From the NCBI GenBank assembly GCA_944332715.1, contig CALVKN010000005.1, forward strand, positions 1 through 51,620: 51,620 nucleotides of DNA. The letters run 5' to 3'. The translations under genes were made by a program, and so were the position numbers. The stretch comes from an uncultured Bacilli bacterium (GTDB lineage Bacteria > Bacillota_I > Bacilli_A > RF39 > UBA660). The notes under the pieces were generated by a model, which saw nothing but the letters and a program-made list of their open reading frames with translations, was not told the DNA's origin and did no database searches. This document shows positions 6,055 through 14,587 of the stretch, piece by piece (position 1 is the first letter of the stretch; every line of letters starts with the position of its first letter).

Positions 6055-6699
6055 CTAATCACAAAGACCATCACAATAAGTTATATTGAATGTATTCATA
6101 AATAAATGTTCATTTACTTCATAATCAACAATTGTATAATCATCTGTTTCATTGTAATAAACTACTCCATTATCTGTTTCATATAAAGTGAAGACATCAC
6201 TTGCAAATATCTCATCTAACTCTCTTTTTAGTTGATCAGCATCTTTAGGACTTCTAAAAATGATTAGTTCATCCCAATATTCTCCAGCAATTATTGAGTA
6301 TGAGGGAATTATTAATTCAGATTCATAACTATCTAATGAATAAGTCATAGTACCACTTGGATAAATTTTACTATATTGATTAATTTCACTAAACACCCAA
6401 ATTGCTCCAGAAACAGAAAGCATTAAAAGTGATGATAAACTAATAATAATTATTAAAAGAATATTATTCGCTTTTTGAAACTTCTTATTATCCTTCTTTT
6501 TTTTATTCTTTTTAAATTTACTTTTTAATATTTCATTTACAACAATGACTATAACTGCTTCAATAAAAGCAATTACTATAAATATCCAAAAATACTCATT
6601 ACTAAAACCTAATGGCCATTTCATTGCTGTCCAAGTTATAATAATTAAACTTATTATTATTCCTATTGAAATTATCAATTTACTTTGATCTTCCTTCAT
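6055..6699 (-). CDS. Hypothetical membrane protein (214 aa)
   Basis: The start at 6699 is chosen because GGAGG lies 6 nt upstream. Membrane segments are visible at about residues 8-28, 37-57 and 80-103, separated by a Lys-rich cytoplasmic loop (KSKFKKNKKKKDNKK). The C-terminal ~110 residues form a soluble, acidic domain without recognisable motifs, ending in CDGLCD. No relatives were recognised. Upstream is the manB terminator, so it probably has its own promoter; the antisense promoter of module 2 lies directly beyond its stop. Confidence 0.55.
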   Translation of the reverse strand: MKEDQSKLIISIGIIISLIIITWTAMKWPLGFSNEYFWIFIVIAFIEAVIVIVVNEILKSKFKKNKKKKDNKKFQKANNILLIIIISLSSLLMLSVSGAIWVFSEINQYSKIYPSGTMTYSLDSYESELIIPSYSIIAGEYWDELIIFRSPKDADQLKRELDEIFASDVFTLYETDNGVVYYNETDDYTIVDYEVNEHLFMNTFNITYCDGLCD

Positions 6700-6734
6700 G
6701 ACAACCTCCAATTAATATAATTTTACCAATTAAA

Positions 6735-6763
6735 GAAAAAAACTTCAACAATTTTGAAGTTTT
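6735..6763 (-). terminator. Terminator of the phosphohexomutase gene
   Basis: AAAACTTCAA (6739-6748) and TTGAAGTTTT (6754-6763) pair; on the minus strand the stem is followed by a U tract. The stem overlaps the manB stop codon. Confidence 0.8.
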
Positions 6764-8145
6764 TATAGCATATTATGAGATTCAATTTCTTTTTGAACCA
6801 TACCAACATAGATATTTTCAAGAATTTGAGTTCCTTCTGGACTATCTGCTTCTGCTCTAAAGGTTATATTTGGTCCTGTGTTGCTTGCTCTTACTAATGC
6901 CCAACCATTAGTATAAGTTATTCTTACTCCATCAATATCATTTATTGGATAATTCATCGATTTAGCATATTCTTTTACTTTTTCAACAACCTGAAATTTA
7001 ATAGCATCATCACAAGGTATTTTAATTTCTGGTGTTGCAAAATATTTAGGGAAAGTTGCAACCATTTTACTTAGTTTTTCACTTGTTTTACTCATTATTT
7101 CAAGTAAACGAAGTGTTGCATAAATAGCACTTCCACAATCAGCATCACGATCTCTAAAATAAATGTGGCCAGAATATTCTCCACCGAATGGTAAATTGTC
7201 TTGATGAACTTTAAATTGTGTATAACTTGCTCCAGTTCTATAACATATTGGAGTACCTCCAAGACTTCTTATATAATCATCAACGCTCTTAGAACATTTT
7301 ATATCATAAAGGAATGTTTTATTTGTTACATTATTAAACATATCACGAATACAAATAATCATGAAATACTCTATCTGTAGTAATTCGCCATTATCCATAA
7401 CAATTCCTATACGGTCTCCATCACCATCATAAGCAACACCAAAATCAGCTCGTTCTTTTTTAACGCGTTCTTGAAGTTCTTTCATGTTTTCCTTTACTGC
7501 AGGATCAGGATGATGAGCTGGAAAAGTACCATCAAGTGTATCGTTAATATAAATCGGAGTACAAAAACTATTATCAAATACTTTTTTTACAATAAGACAA
7601 GTTGCTCCATTACCAGGGTCAATAACAATTTTTCTTTTATGTTTTCCATACTTGATAGAATACTTTAAATACTCTAAGTATTTATCTACCATATTGTTAT
7701 TGTCAATTTTACCCATTCCATTTTTAAATACTCCAGCAAGAGTATAGTTTTTAAAGTCTTCAATCATTTCACCACGAGCATTAATCATACCATCAAAAGA
7801 AAATTTAAAACCGTTATCATCTTTGGGATTGTGAGAAGCCGTAACCATGATACCAGGCATTTGATTTATATAACGGGCATAGTAATTCATCGGTGTTGTA
7901 GTCATACTATAATTAATGACATTACATCCACTAGAAGTGATACCTTTAATTAAGTTTTGAGATAAAGATTCACTAGATAATCTATTATCATGAGATACTA
8001 TACAAGTATTCTTATTGTATTTTTCTTGTAAGTATGAACCATAACTTTTACCAATCGTATATGCTGTTTGTTCATTTATTTCTTTGGGATAAACTCCGCG
8101 GATATCATAAGCTCTAAATATACTAGTATCGATTTTCTCATTCAT
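6763..8145 (-). CDS. manB: Phosphomannomutase/phosphoglucomutase
   Basis: Cytoplasmic alpha-D-phosphohexomutase (460 aa) interconverting hexose 6- and 1-phosphates for sugar nucleotide and envelope synthesis. The start at 8145 (MNEKIDTSIF) is preferred over an in-frame ATG 15 nt earlier because GGGTGAT precedes it. Motifs in order: FRAYDIRG near the N-terminus, phosphoserine loop TASHNPKDDNG (Ser at about 104), metal loop DGDGDR (240-245), sugar-specificity loop GGEYSGH (321-327) and phosphate-binding RASNTGPNITFR near the C-terminus. The family length is normal. Whether glucose or mannose phosphate is preferred cannot be read from the sequence, so the gene symbol is tentative. Confidence 0.92.
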   Translation of the reverse strand: MNEKIDTSIFRAYDIRGVYPKEINEQTAYTIGKSYGSYLQEKYNKNTCIVSHDNRLSSESLSQNLIKGITSSGCNVINYSMTTTPMNYYARYINQMPGIMVTASHNPKDDNGFKFSFDGMINARGEMIEDFKNYTLAGVFKNGMGKIDNNNMVDKYLEYLKYSIKYGKHKRKIVIDPGNGATCLIVKKVFDNSFCTPIYINDTLDGTFPAHHPDPAVKENMKELQERVKKERADFGVAYDGDGDRIGIVMDNGELLQIEYFMIICIRDMFNNVTNKTFLYDIKCSKSVDDYIRSLGGTPICYRTGASYTQFKVHQDNLPFGGEYSGHIYFRDRDADCGSAIYATLRLLEIMSKTSEKLSKMVATFPKYFATPEIKIPCDDAIKFQVVEKVKEYAKSMNYPINDIDGVRITYTNGWALVRASNTGPNITFRAEADSPEGTQILENIYVGMVQKEIESHNML

Positions 8146-8169
8146 TAAAATCACCCACATATCTTAGTA

Positions 8170-8199
8170 AAAATAGTATATATACCTATATACTATTTT
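8170..8199 (-). terminator. Hairpin upstream of manB, probable terminator of the surface-protein transcript
   Basis: A perfect 13-bp inverted repeat, AAAATAGTATATA (8170-8182) and TATATACTATTTT (8187-8199), with loop TACC. On the minus strand it runs into UUUUU, 70-95 nt after the stop of the 8265-9794 gene. Confidence 0.6.
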
Positions 8200-8215
8200 C
8201 TATTTTCCATCTGCA

Positions 8216-8239
8216 TTACTTTTCTTAAAAGAAAAGTAA
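8216..8239 (-). terminator. 24-nt perfect palindrome downstream of the surface-protein gene
   Basis: TTACTTTTCTT and AAGAAAAGTAA flank two A residues (8216-8239). It lies 26 bp after the stop of the 8265-9794 gene and may be a first terminator or 3'-end stabilising hairpin. Confidence 0.45.
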
Positions 8240-8253
8240 CAAAAGAACAAGTT

Positions 8254-8345
8254 TTTCTTCGCCCCTAACTTATCCGGTAAGGGTCACTGGCTGTGCCAGT
8301 TCCCCCTGTTAGTACTACACTAGATTCCAGATAGAAGGACGGGCG
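8254..8345 (-). repeat. 92-bp conserved 3' cassette of variable surface gene, copy 1
   Basis: Aligns without gaps to 29053-29144 with five differences (87/92). It encodes the constant C-terminus from VRPSFYLESS to the stop and continues 11 bp past the stop codon. It contains hairpin ACTGGC-ACA-GCCAGT (8286-8300). A GC-rich constant block plus hairpin directly 3' of a variable stretch is what an initiation-of-mutagenic-homing site of a diversity-generating retroelement looks like. Confidence 0.85.
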
Positions 8346-9794
8346 CACCGCAAAGTTGTAGTCGTCCACGCTGCTGTAGTTCACAAGACCAGTGCTGTAC
8401 ACACCGAACGCACTGCCCGTATTGCCCGACCAGCGGGAAATTGTCCATTCGGATAACCCCATAAACATCCAGTTGTTATCTCTGTTTGTTGCTGAATTTA
8501 AAAATCCCATGTTGGTACTCCAATTTGCTGGACTTGCTGCATATCCATAATCTGACACATACATCAATCCTATTTTTGCTTGGTATGTCGTATTTGCTGT
8601 GCTTGCTCCTACTTCATATGTGTGTGCTGTTTTTACTGGACTCTCATACACATTTGCAAATGTTGTTCCTCCTACTTGCCATGTGTGGTTCGCTATCTTA
8701 CTTGACCATGTACTTCCTATATTATTCAAGTAATTTGTATTTAAATTTACTGTATTTAACTGACTTTCACTCCATGTGCTTGTTCCATTTACATTCCAGT
8801 AATATCTATTTATTGTGGTTTTTGTTCCTTTATAATAACTTGAACTTGTATTACTGTATGTACTACTACTATAATCACCATCTGTTCCTAATAAATCACT
8901 ATTTGCATATTCATGTTTGATTAATTTTACCTCATCCCCAAATACTCCAATTATCCGGTATAAGTTATCGCTTGGGCATGTTTCTTCATCTGAACCAAAG
9001 CATACATAGTTATTGGGATTGGCTCCTGCGTATCTATATGAGTTATCTCCTGCTTCTTGGGCTCCGTATGTGCCGTTTCCATCATGTAGGTATAGTCCGT
9101 TTTCTCCATCTGTTGTGTATAAATTTGCTATATATTCTGCAAAGTTTCCTAAGCTTGTTGTCATTGGTTCTTTTTGGATTATTAAACTAGCACTAAAACT
9201 TTTCCCAGTATTAGCATTTTGGTCACTATCTAAGTTTGCAAATATTACTTCTATGTTCCAATCTTGTGTTACTGTACTAGTTGATGTTATTTCATAATTA
9301 TCTGCTATTGTAATTAATCCTGTAGATGTTGTTATATCAAAACCGGTTACTCCTCCACTTGTTTTTCTTTCTAAAGAACCAAGTGTTGTTACTTCAGCAC
9401 CATCTGGATCTGTTACTTTTAGTAGTATTTCTGCTTGTTTATCTACTGTTGTATATTCAAAATCATTACTTTCTATATTTAAATATACATAATAATTCCT
9501 TGTTGCATTATTTGTAGCATTATTGGCAGTAAGTGTTGCTCTTGCAAAAGTTTCACCACTTTTATTTTCTGCACCTTGATAAAAATCTTCTTGGTTTGCT
9601 GTTAAACTTATGGCACTTCCTGTTTGAAATGATAAGTTATCTGTTGTTGCAGTATTGGCATTAACATTGATATTTCCAGTTCCACCACCTTGGGCTGTGA
9701 AATATGCATATGTTGCTCCAACTACTACAGCAATAAATGTTATCACACCAAGAAATGATAACACTAATACTTTTTTCTCATTTTTTACTTCCAT
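8265..9794 (-). CDS. Surface protein with SipW-type signal segment and variable C-terminal domain
   Basis: 509 residues. Residues about 8-34 contain VLVLSFLGVITFIAVVVGAT followed by YAYFTA, the hydrophobic segment and motif of TasA/camelysin-like exported proteins (SipW-type signal). Residues about 35-215 are Thr/Asn-rich beta structure. The region with GENGLYLHDGNGTYGAQEAG, NNYVCFG and YRIIGVFGDEVKLIK, then AKIGLMYVSDYGYAASP and EWTISR, is shared with the protein at 29064-30530. The C-terminus ends VRPSFYLESS to DPYRIS and may be a C-type-lectin-like domain. About 90 bp before the constant end (8346-8434) are about 58% G+C and rich in C-ending codons, unlike the rest. No LPXTG motif. The role may be adhesion or ligand binding; the ligand is unknown. 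Confidence 0.75.
   Translation of the reverse strand: MEVKNEKKVLVLSFLGVITFIAVVVGATYAYFTAQGGGTGNINVNANTATTDNLSFQTGSAISLTANQEDFYQGAENKSGETFARATLTANNATNNATRNYYVYLNIESNDFEYTTVDKQAEILLKVTDPDGAEVTTLGSLERKTSGGVTGFDITTSTGLITIADNYEITSTSTVTQDWNIEVIFANLDSDQNANTGKSFSASLIIQKEPMTTSLGNFAEYIANLYTTDGENGLYLHDGNGTYGAQEAGDNSYRYAGANPNNYVCFGSDEETCPSDNLYRIIGVFGDEVKLIKHEYANSDLLGTDGDYSSSTYSNTSSSYYKGTKTTINRYYWNVNGTSTWSESQLNTVNLNTNYLNNIGSTWSSKIANHTWQVGGTTFANVYESPVKTAHTYEVGASTANTTYQAKIGLMYVSDYGYAASPANWSTNMGFLNSATNRDNNWMFMGLSEWTISRWSGNTGSAFGVYSTGLVNYSSVDDYNFAVRPSFYLESSVVLTGGTGTASDPYRIS
8346..8434 (-). other. GC-rich hypervariable segment (candidate DGR variable repeat 1)
   Basis: Encodes WSGNTGSAFGVYSTG through DDYNFA between constant EWTISR and VRPSFYL. 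I count 52 G/C in the 90 bases between the two CGC codons, against about 30% in the surroundings, and many codons end in C (TAC, AGC, GAC, AAC) where the genome prefers T. Replacement of template adenines produces such a bias. Confidence 0.55.
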
Positions 9795-9933
9795 AAAAAT
9801 TCAATCCTTTCCAACATCCTAACAGATATATCGTGCTAGAGTTTCTATGCTATATAAATAATAACATAAAAAAGGGGCATTTACTAGTCATAATCTAGTG
9901 AATATCTTAAGTTTTAAGTTAATTAAATGTAAA

Positions 9934-10677
9934 CTATTTTATGATTGCTTCTAAAGCAAGAGTAATCATATCATCTAGAGATTTTTGCCTATCTTCGATG
10001 GACATGACTACATTAGAGAATTTAGAATCTGCTACAGTTGCCATTGCAGTAGCCATTCTTCCCATAGTATTAGCAACGTGTATTAAGGCAAATGCTTCCA
10101 TTTCTTCTCCAAGTATTTTATCTTTATATTCACTAGGAATTCTTTCTAATACTCTATCATAATCGATATATGGACCATACACATCCATAGTTGTAAGCAT
10201 ACCTACATGTAATTTATCAGTCATGCCAAGTTCTGCTGCGGCAGATTTTATTTGGTCATTTAACTTTTCATTTGCATATACAACATGTTCTTTATAATCA
10301 TTATAGGTATATGCAAAATTTGATTCGGAATATACACTATCACTTAAAAGTATTTCTGATACTTTGGCTTCCTCACTTACAGCACCACATGTACCAATAC
10401 GTATTATTTCTTTGACATTAAAGAAATGGAATAATTCAAAAGCATAAATACTCATACTAGGCATTCCCATGCCACTACCCATAACAGTTATTTTCTTACC
10501 CTTATATGTACCAGTAAAACCAAGCATATTTCTAACACTAGTAACCATGCGAGCATTTTCCAAAAATTTTTCTGCAATGTATTTTGCCCGAAGTGGATCT
10601 CCTGGCATTAATACAAGTTCTGCAATATCTTCCTTACTACTAACTTTGATATGAATTGGTTCTTCCCCAATAAACAT
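9934..10677 (-). CDS. deoD: Purine nucleoside phosphorylase, DeoD type
   Basis: 247 residues, normal for the hexameric NP-I family, which splits (deoxy)purine nucleosides with phosphate in the cytoplasm. Diagnostic stretches: LVLMPGDPLRAKYIAEKFL with the phosphate-binding GDPLRA (about 27-32), MGSGMGMPSMSIYAFELF, RIGTCGAV (about 93-100), and GEEMEAFAL in the nucleoside site. The catalytic-Asp position is occupied in VADSKFSN. ATG follows AGGTGATTAATT. It sits 10 bp downstream of an unknown gene (10688-11152) on the same strand, so the two are probably co-transcribed. Confidence 0.96.
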   Translation of the reverse strand: MFIGEEPIHIKVSSKEDIAELVLMPGDPLRAKYIAEKFLENARMVTSVRNMLGFTGTYKGKKITVMGSGMGMPSMSIYAFELFHFFNVKEIIRIGTCGAVSEEAKVSEILLSDSVYSESNFAYTYNDYKEHVVYANEKLNDQIKSAAAELGMTDKLHVGMLTTMDVYGPYIDYDRVLERIPSEYKDKILGEEMEAFALIHVANTMGRMATAMATVADSKFSNVVMSIEDRQKSLDDMITLALEAIIK

Positions 10678-10687
10678 AATTAATCAC

Positions 10688-11152
10688 CTATCCTTCTAAA
10701 ATTTCAGTTACTTTTCCAGCGAAAAGAGTCATTTTACATTCACTAGTTTGCCCATAATTTAAATGTTTATCAATATGGTCATTTAAAAACTCCCACTCGC
10801 CTACAAAAAAGCAATCTTTATTATTTATCTTATCTACTTCATATGTAAAATACCTAATAATAGATCCCTTGGTAGCAATAGCTATGGCTTTAGTATGATC
10901 AGCATAATCATTAGGAAATTCTACATATACTATAAAATAACCACCTGCTTCATTGGCAGTTAAATTACAACTAATGGATTTTTCACTAATTTCTTTTTTC
11001 TTACAAGCTTTATCAAAGGTATCTTTAGTGATAAAGTATTCCATATTTTGAGAATTTTTAATTATTTTACTTAAGAAAAAATCTTTATTAGCAAGTATCA
11101 TATTAGGTATGACAATATTAGTATGATAATAATTTAAGCTTACCTTATCCAT
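10688..11152 (-). CDS. Hypothetical 154-aa protein upstream of deoD
   Basis: The start is at 11152 (MDKVSLNYYH); its ribosome binding region is GGGAGGATAA. The protein has no signal peptide and no membrane segment. The N-terminal half has charged helices (KDTFDKACKKKEISEKS); the second half looks like a beta-rich domain (GGYFIVYVEF, IIRYFTYEVD, DCFFVGEWEF) with several hydrophobic strands. No domain was recognised. The 10-bp gap to deoD suggests an operon, possibly linking it to nucleoside metabolism, but that is weak. Confidence 0.6.
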   Translation of the reverse strand: MDKVSLNYYHTNIVIPNMILANKDFFLSKIIKNSQNMEYFITKDTFDKACKKKEISEKSISCNLTANEAGGYFIVYVEFPNDYADHTKAIAIATKGSIIRYFTYEVDKINNKDCFFVGEWEFLNDHIDKHLNYGQTSECKMTLFAGKVTEILEG

Positions 11153-11177
11153 TTATCCTCCCTTTTTATTGTAACAA

Positions 11178-11214
11178 AAACCCTATCTTTCTTTCAAGAT
11201 GTTAGATAGGGTTT
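11178..11214 (-). terminator. Terminator of the cation efflux gene
   Basis: AAACCCTATCT (11178-11188) and AGATAGGGTTT (11204-11214) pair in an 11-bp stem, followed on the minus strand by UUUUUG. The stem overlaps the stop codon of the gene. Confidence 0.85.
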
Positions 11215-12059
11215 ACATGAATTATTGTCAAATAAATATCATCTAAGGCACTAATTTCTTTTTCTAGTTTATTTGCAATATCGTGGGATGCAAAAGTTGA
11301 AAGATTACCATCTACAAATATAGTAAATGATACTTGATATTTATAACCAACTGGTGTTGCATTAAAATGTTGAATCTTTTTTACTTCATCATATTTTTTA
11401 ATGATTTCTAAGACTTCCTTTTTAGTTTCTTCATTCATAGCCTTATCCATTAATACGTTATAACTTTCTATAAATATTTTAATACCTGTAATAAGAATAA
11501 ATAAAGAAATACCTAAACCTACAACAGTATCTACCCAAAATATATTAAAGTAACCAAGTATCCCCGATATAAGAGTAAATGTCGTTACTATCATGTCATT
11601 GCGATGGTCTTTAGAATTAGCTAGCAATAATAAATTATGATGTTTTTTATAAATATTATTAGTATATAAAAATAAACCTAGTTTAACAAATATAGTTATT
11701 AAACAAACTACAATATACCAAATAGAAATATTAAATGTATTATCATCAAAGAAAGATATAATGGTATCTTTAAGTAACGTAATAGAAACTAACATAATTA
11801 AAATGCTTATTAATAGTGAATAAATATATTCGGCTTTACCATGACCTAAATGATGATCATCATCTCTAGGTTTACTGGCAACTTTATTACCAAAGTATGT
11901 TAGAATTGATGAGACAATATCACTTAGAGAATTGATGCTATCAGCAATCATGGCTTGGCTATGAGTGAGTATACCAATTATGCATTTGATAATAAATAAA
12001 AACAAATTTCCAATTACTCCTAAAATGCTAGCTATTTTTGTTGATTTGAATCTGTCCAT
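11202..12059 (-). CDS. Cation diffusion facilitator (Zn/Fe/Mn efflux)
   Basis: 285 residues, typical of the CDF family: proton-coupled efflux of divalent metal across the cytoplasmic membrane. About six transmembrane segments fill residues 10-200, then a cytoplasmic domain. The metal site shows as DSINSLSD in TM2 (about 41-48) and in TM5 as HRNDMI after SKD; the loop signature HHLGHGKAEY (about 68-77) is clear. The C-terminal domain includes the histidine segment KKIQHFNATPVGYKY and ends ITIIHVNP-like. ATG follows AAGGAGTATTT. Metal specificity cannot be assigned; FieF/MntE-type exporters are the nearest models. Confidence 0.93.
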   Translation of the reverse strand: MDRFKSTKIASILGVIGNLFLFIIKCIIGILTHSQAMIADSINSLSDIVSSILTYFGNKVASKPRDDDHHLGHGKAEYIYSLLISILIMLVSITLLKDTIISFFDDNTFNISIWYIVVCLITIFVKLGLFLYTNNIYKKHHNLLLLANSKDHRNDMIVTTFTLISGILGYFNIFWVDTVVGLGISLFILITGIKIFIESYNVLMDKAMNEETKKEVLEIIKKYDEVKKIQHFNATPVGYKYQVSFTIFVDGNLSTFASHDIANKLEKEISALDDIYLTIIHVNPI

Positions 12060-12082
12060 AAATACTCCTTAAAAAAAGATAA

Positions 12083-12098
12083 GCAAGTTGTGACTTGC
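12083..12098 (-). terminator. Terminator downstream of the YbaK-like gene
   Basis: GCAAGT (12083-12088) and ACTTGC (12093-12098) pair; on the minus strand the stem is followed by TTATCTTTTTTT. It lies about 30 bp after the stop at 12130. Confidence 0.6.
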
Positions 12099-12129
12099 AT
12101 TATAATATTATTATTTTAGTTTATTTTTG

Positions 12130-12594
12130 TCAACCAAAATTTAGGTAATTATGATTTAAATATTTGATATATTTTATTAAATCATTATATTCAATTGATA
12201 ATGTTTTAGTATTAACTTCCGGATGCATTAGTAATCTTTTATTTTTTAAGTGTTCATCAATAATTATTGTTACTAAGTTATTCTTATCATTAATTATTCC
12301 TAATGGTGTTACTCCGCCCTGTTTTAAATTTAAAATATTTTCTAAATCGGTAGCCAAAGCAAAGTGAAGTTTTTTGACATGCAAAAACTTTTCTAAAGTT
12401 TTAATATCTGCTAACTTATCATCTGGCAACAAATATAAATAGTATTTATTAGTATCACTTTTTAAAAATAAATTCTTGCATCCTACTCCAGATATATGTT
12501 TTTTAATAAACTGGGCTTCATTCGCCGTATATACAGGGGCATGTTCAAAAACATCATAAGTAATATTTAATTTATCAAGTAAATTAATAATCAT
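12130..12594 (-). CDS. YbaK/ProX-type aminoacyl-tRNA deacylase
   Basis: About 154 residues, the size of the single-domain YbaK/PrdX family, which hydrolyses mischarged Ala- or Cys-tRNA-Pro in trans. Family features: YDVFEHAPVYTANEA near the N-terminus, GVGCKNLFLKSDTNKYYLYL with the conserved Lys-Asn-Leu-Phe-Leu, and the loop GGVTPLGI (about residue 100) that closes the substrate pocket. The start at 12594 overlaps the upstream VanZ-like stop codon as ATGA and has GGAG at suitable spacing; an ATG at 12600 is possible but too close to that site. Probably translationally coupled to the VanZ-like gene. Confidence 0.85.
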   Translation of the reverse strand: MIINLLDKLNITYDVFEHAPVYTANEAQFIKKHISGVGCKNLFLKSDTNKYYLYLLPDDKLADIKTLEKFLHVKKLHFALATDLENILNLKQGGVTPLGIINDKNNLVTIIIDEHLKNKRLLMHPEVNTKTLSIEYNDLIKYIKYLNHNYLNFG

Positions 12595-13661
12595 GAACAT
12601 TCTCCATTATATTCTTTAGAGGCATTACCAAGATATACATCACTTGAATTATTACATGTAAATATAGTTAAATCTTCATTTTTATATACGGTTGCATCAC
12701 TCAAAGAAGTTACAACTTGAAAAAAGTTTGGTAAATTATTAATATCAAATAAATTTTTTGAAATAGCATCTTCAATAGTATACTCACTATCATCTAGTAA
12801 ATGGACATAAACACTTACACAATCAAAATATAAAATATAATTACCTACTTCTTCTTTTCTTACAGTATTACATTCATCTGATTCTATTACTGATAAATAC
12901 TCCTCTTTAGGGGCAGTATCACTTTTCATATTTAAATCGATAATAAATAAAACATCCATAATTATAACAGCTATTGATACAAATGCTAATAATATATATT
13001 TAGTCATTTTAGGGATATTTAAATCACTACTAAAGAACTCTCTGGCATTATCTGTAAGTTTTAGTTTTTTTATTATTGTGAAAAATAATAAAGCTCCACC
13101 GATATTTAAAATGAAGTCATCAATATCTAAGCGACCTGCGGAAAGCAAGAATTGAAAAATTTCTATACCTAAAACTGCTATTAATAATATTTTTAATTGT
13201 TCTTTATATGAATCATATTTTTTATCTAAAAGAATAAGTAAAAAAGATAAAGGCATTAAAGCAATTAAGTTACCTATTAAATTATATAACTTAACTCCAA
13301 GGTTTGCATTATCAACTATAAAATGAATGATTGTTTTAAAAGGAACTAAATTTATTTCATTAACATAAATGCTGAAAAATTTTGCATCAAACAAAGCAAA
13401 TTCCGGACGATTTATAAATATAGTTAAACTTATTAAAAGCACTATATAAAGTATCATGTAAATACGGATATTTTTTTTATATATTTTATTTTTATTACAT
13501 ATTAAACCAGTAATAAATACATGTAATGCTAGTAAAATGAAAAATAGTAGAAATAATATGTATGATGAAGAATATGTTGCAAAACTTATAAGGTATTCTC
13601 CGAATATCATCATAGAAAGAATTAATAGTATATAATTAAATATTACAAGTTTTTTGTCCAT
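12591..13661 (-). CDS. VanZ-like integral membrane protein
   Basis: 356 residues with seven or so hydrophobic segments and an extracellular C-terminal domain. The VanZ core is visible: INLVPFKTI, LIGNLIALMPLSFLL and EIFQFLLSAGRLDIDDFILN followed by GGALLFF. VanZ-family proteins are associated with low-level glycopeptide tolerance and with lipid or wall functions, but the biochemical role is unclear. The roughly 130-residue tail after the last membrane segment (from about 225) is Asp/Glu-rich with paired Cys and is not part of standard VanZ. ATG follows GGAGGAACTTGT. It overlaps the deacylase gene. Confidence 0.85.
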   Translation of the reverse strand: MDKKLVIFNYILLILSMMIFGEYLISFATYSSSYILFLLFFILLALHVFITGLICNKNKIYKKNIRIYMILYIVLLISLTIFINRPEFALFDAKFFSIYVNEINLVPFKTIIHFIVDNANLGVKLYNLIGNLIALMPLSFLLILLDKKYDSYKEQLKILLIAVLGIEIFQFLLSAGRLDIDDFILNIGGALLFFTIIKKLKLTDNAREFFSSDLNIPKMTKYILLAFVSIAVIIMDVLFIIDLNMKSDTAPKEEYLSVIESDECNTVRKEEVGNYILYFDCVSVYVHLLDDSEYTIEDAISKNLFDINNLPNFFQVVTSLSDATVYKNEDLTIFTCNNSSDVYLGNASKEYNGECS

Positions 13662-13767
13662 ACAAGTTCCTCCGTAACTATATTATAACAGAAGACTGAG
13701 CAAACTCTTAAAAATTTTCTCAACTTTTTAAAAAATAAGTAAAGATTTGACAACTAAGGGCAAATGA

Positions 13768-13787
13768 AAGTTGCATTCTTGCAACTT
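13768..13787 (-). terminator. Terminator of the HPt-receiver gene
   Basis: AAGTTGCA-TTCT-TGCAACTT forms a perfect 8-bp stem directly downstream of the stop at 13791; on the minus strand only a short U-poor tail (TTTCATTTG) follows. Confidence 0.55.
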
Positions 13788-13790
13788 CCA

Positions 13791-14573
13791 CTAAATGTTA
13801 TTATTGATTGTTTTTTCCAAGATTTTTTTAACATCGCGTTCATTAAATGGTTTAAGCAGGATATCAACAATTTGATATTTATATGCTCTTTCAATTGATT
13901 CTTTATCATCTACACCAGTAATAATTGATGTTGGATATTTTTTTAAAAGATCATGAGCCTTAAAATAATCTAGTACTTCAAAGCCATCAACATTAGGCAT
14001 ATTTAAATCAAGTAGTATTGCTTTGATTTTACTATTTTGTGCTTCATCATTGATAATATCAATTGCTTCTTTACCATCATTAGCAACGATTACTTCAAAA
14101 TCATCTTTGAATATTTTTAGAATGAAATTTCTAATAATATTAGAATCATCTACAACTAATATGGCTTTATCTTTAGTTACTTCTGGCTTTTTATATTCCG
14201 TTTCTTGGACATTACCAATACCAAAGTATTTTTTCACTAAATTAAGTACTCTACTAGCTTCATTCATGAGTTCATCAAAATGCTCTGTAACATAATATAA
14301 GTTATTGGCTTTACTTTGCATTTCGTGTTCATAAGCGATTTCTCCTAGAGTTTCAAAACCAAAGTACCGCGCATCACTTTTTAAAGAATGCACTTGAATG
14401 GCATAATTTGCCATATCTCCAATTTCCTTGTAGTTTTTAATTAGTTGTAATTTAGCGGGAACTTCATTTAAGAAAACTTCTAGTGTGGAATCATAAGTTT
14501 CCATGTCCCCAAATAATTCTAAAGCCTTTTTTACATTGGCTCCATTTTCAATCAAAATATTAACATCTTTCAT
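13791..14573 (-). CDS. HPt-receiver phosphorelay protein
   Basis: 260 residues with two signalling domains. Residues about 10-118 are a histidine phosphotransfer helix bundle with the phosphorylatable His in YAIQVHSLKSDARYFG (His62). Residues about 135-258 are a CheY-like receiver: AILVVDDSN, phospho-acceptor Asp189 in AILLDLNMPNVDGF, and the Lys in DILLKPFNERD. No DNA-binding or enzymatic output domain follows. The hybrid kinase gene lies 14 bp upstream on the same strand, so the pair likely forms a His-Asp-His-Asp relay whose output is elsewhere. ATG follows AAGGAGTG. Confidence 0.93.
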   Translation of the reverse strand: MKDVNILIENGANVKKALELFGDMETYDSTLEVFLNEVPAKLQLIKNYKEIGDMANYAIQVHSLKSDARYFGFETLGEIAYEHEMQSKANNLYYVTEHFDELMNEASRVLNLVKKYFGIGNVQETEYKKPEVTKDKAILVVDDSNIIRNFILKIFKDDFEVIVANDGKEAIDIINDEAQNSKIKAILLDLNMPNVDGFEVLDYFKAHDLLKKYPTSIITGVDDKESIERAYKYQIVDILLKPFNERDVKKILEKTINNNI

Positions 14574-14587
14574 CCCAAATTCACTCC

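Noticed and set aside
8486..9517. Several plus-strand open frames opposite the first surface gene
   Set aside because: They are Leu/His-rich antisense shadows of the low-complexity minus-strand gene and have no ribosome binding sites.
12083..12098. Operator for the cation efflux gene
   Set aside because: The short hairpin is followed by a U-rich run on the minus strand and lies after the YbaK-like gene, so a terminator explains it better.
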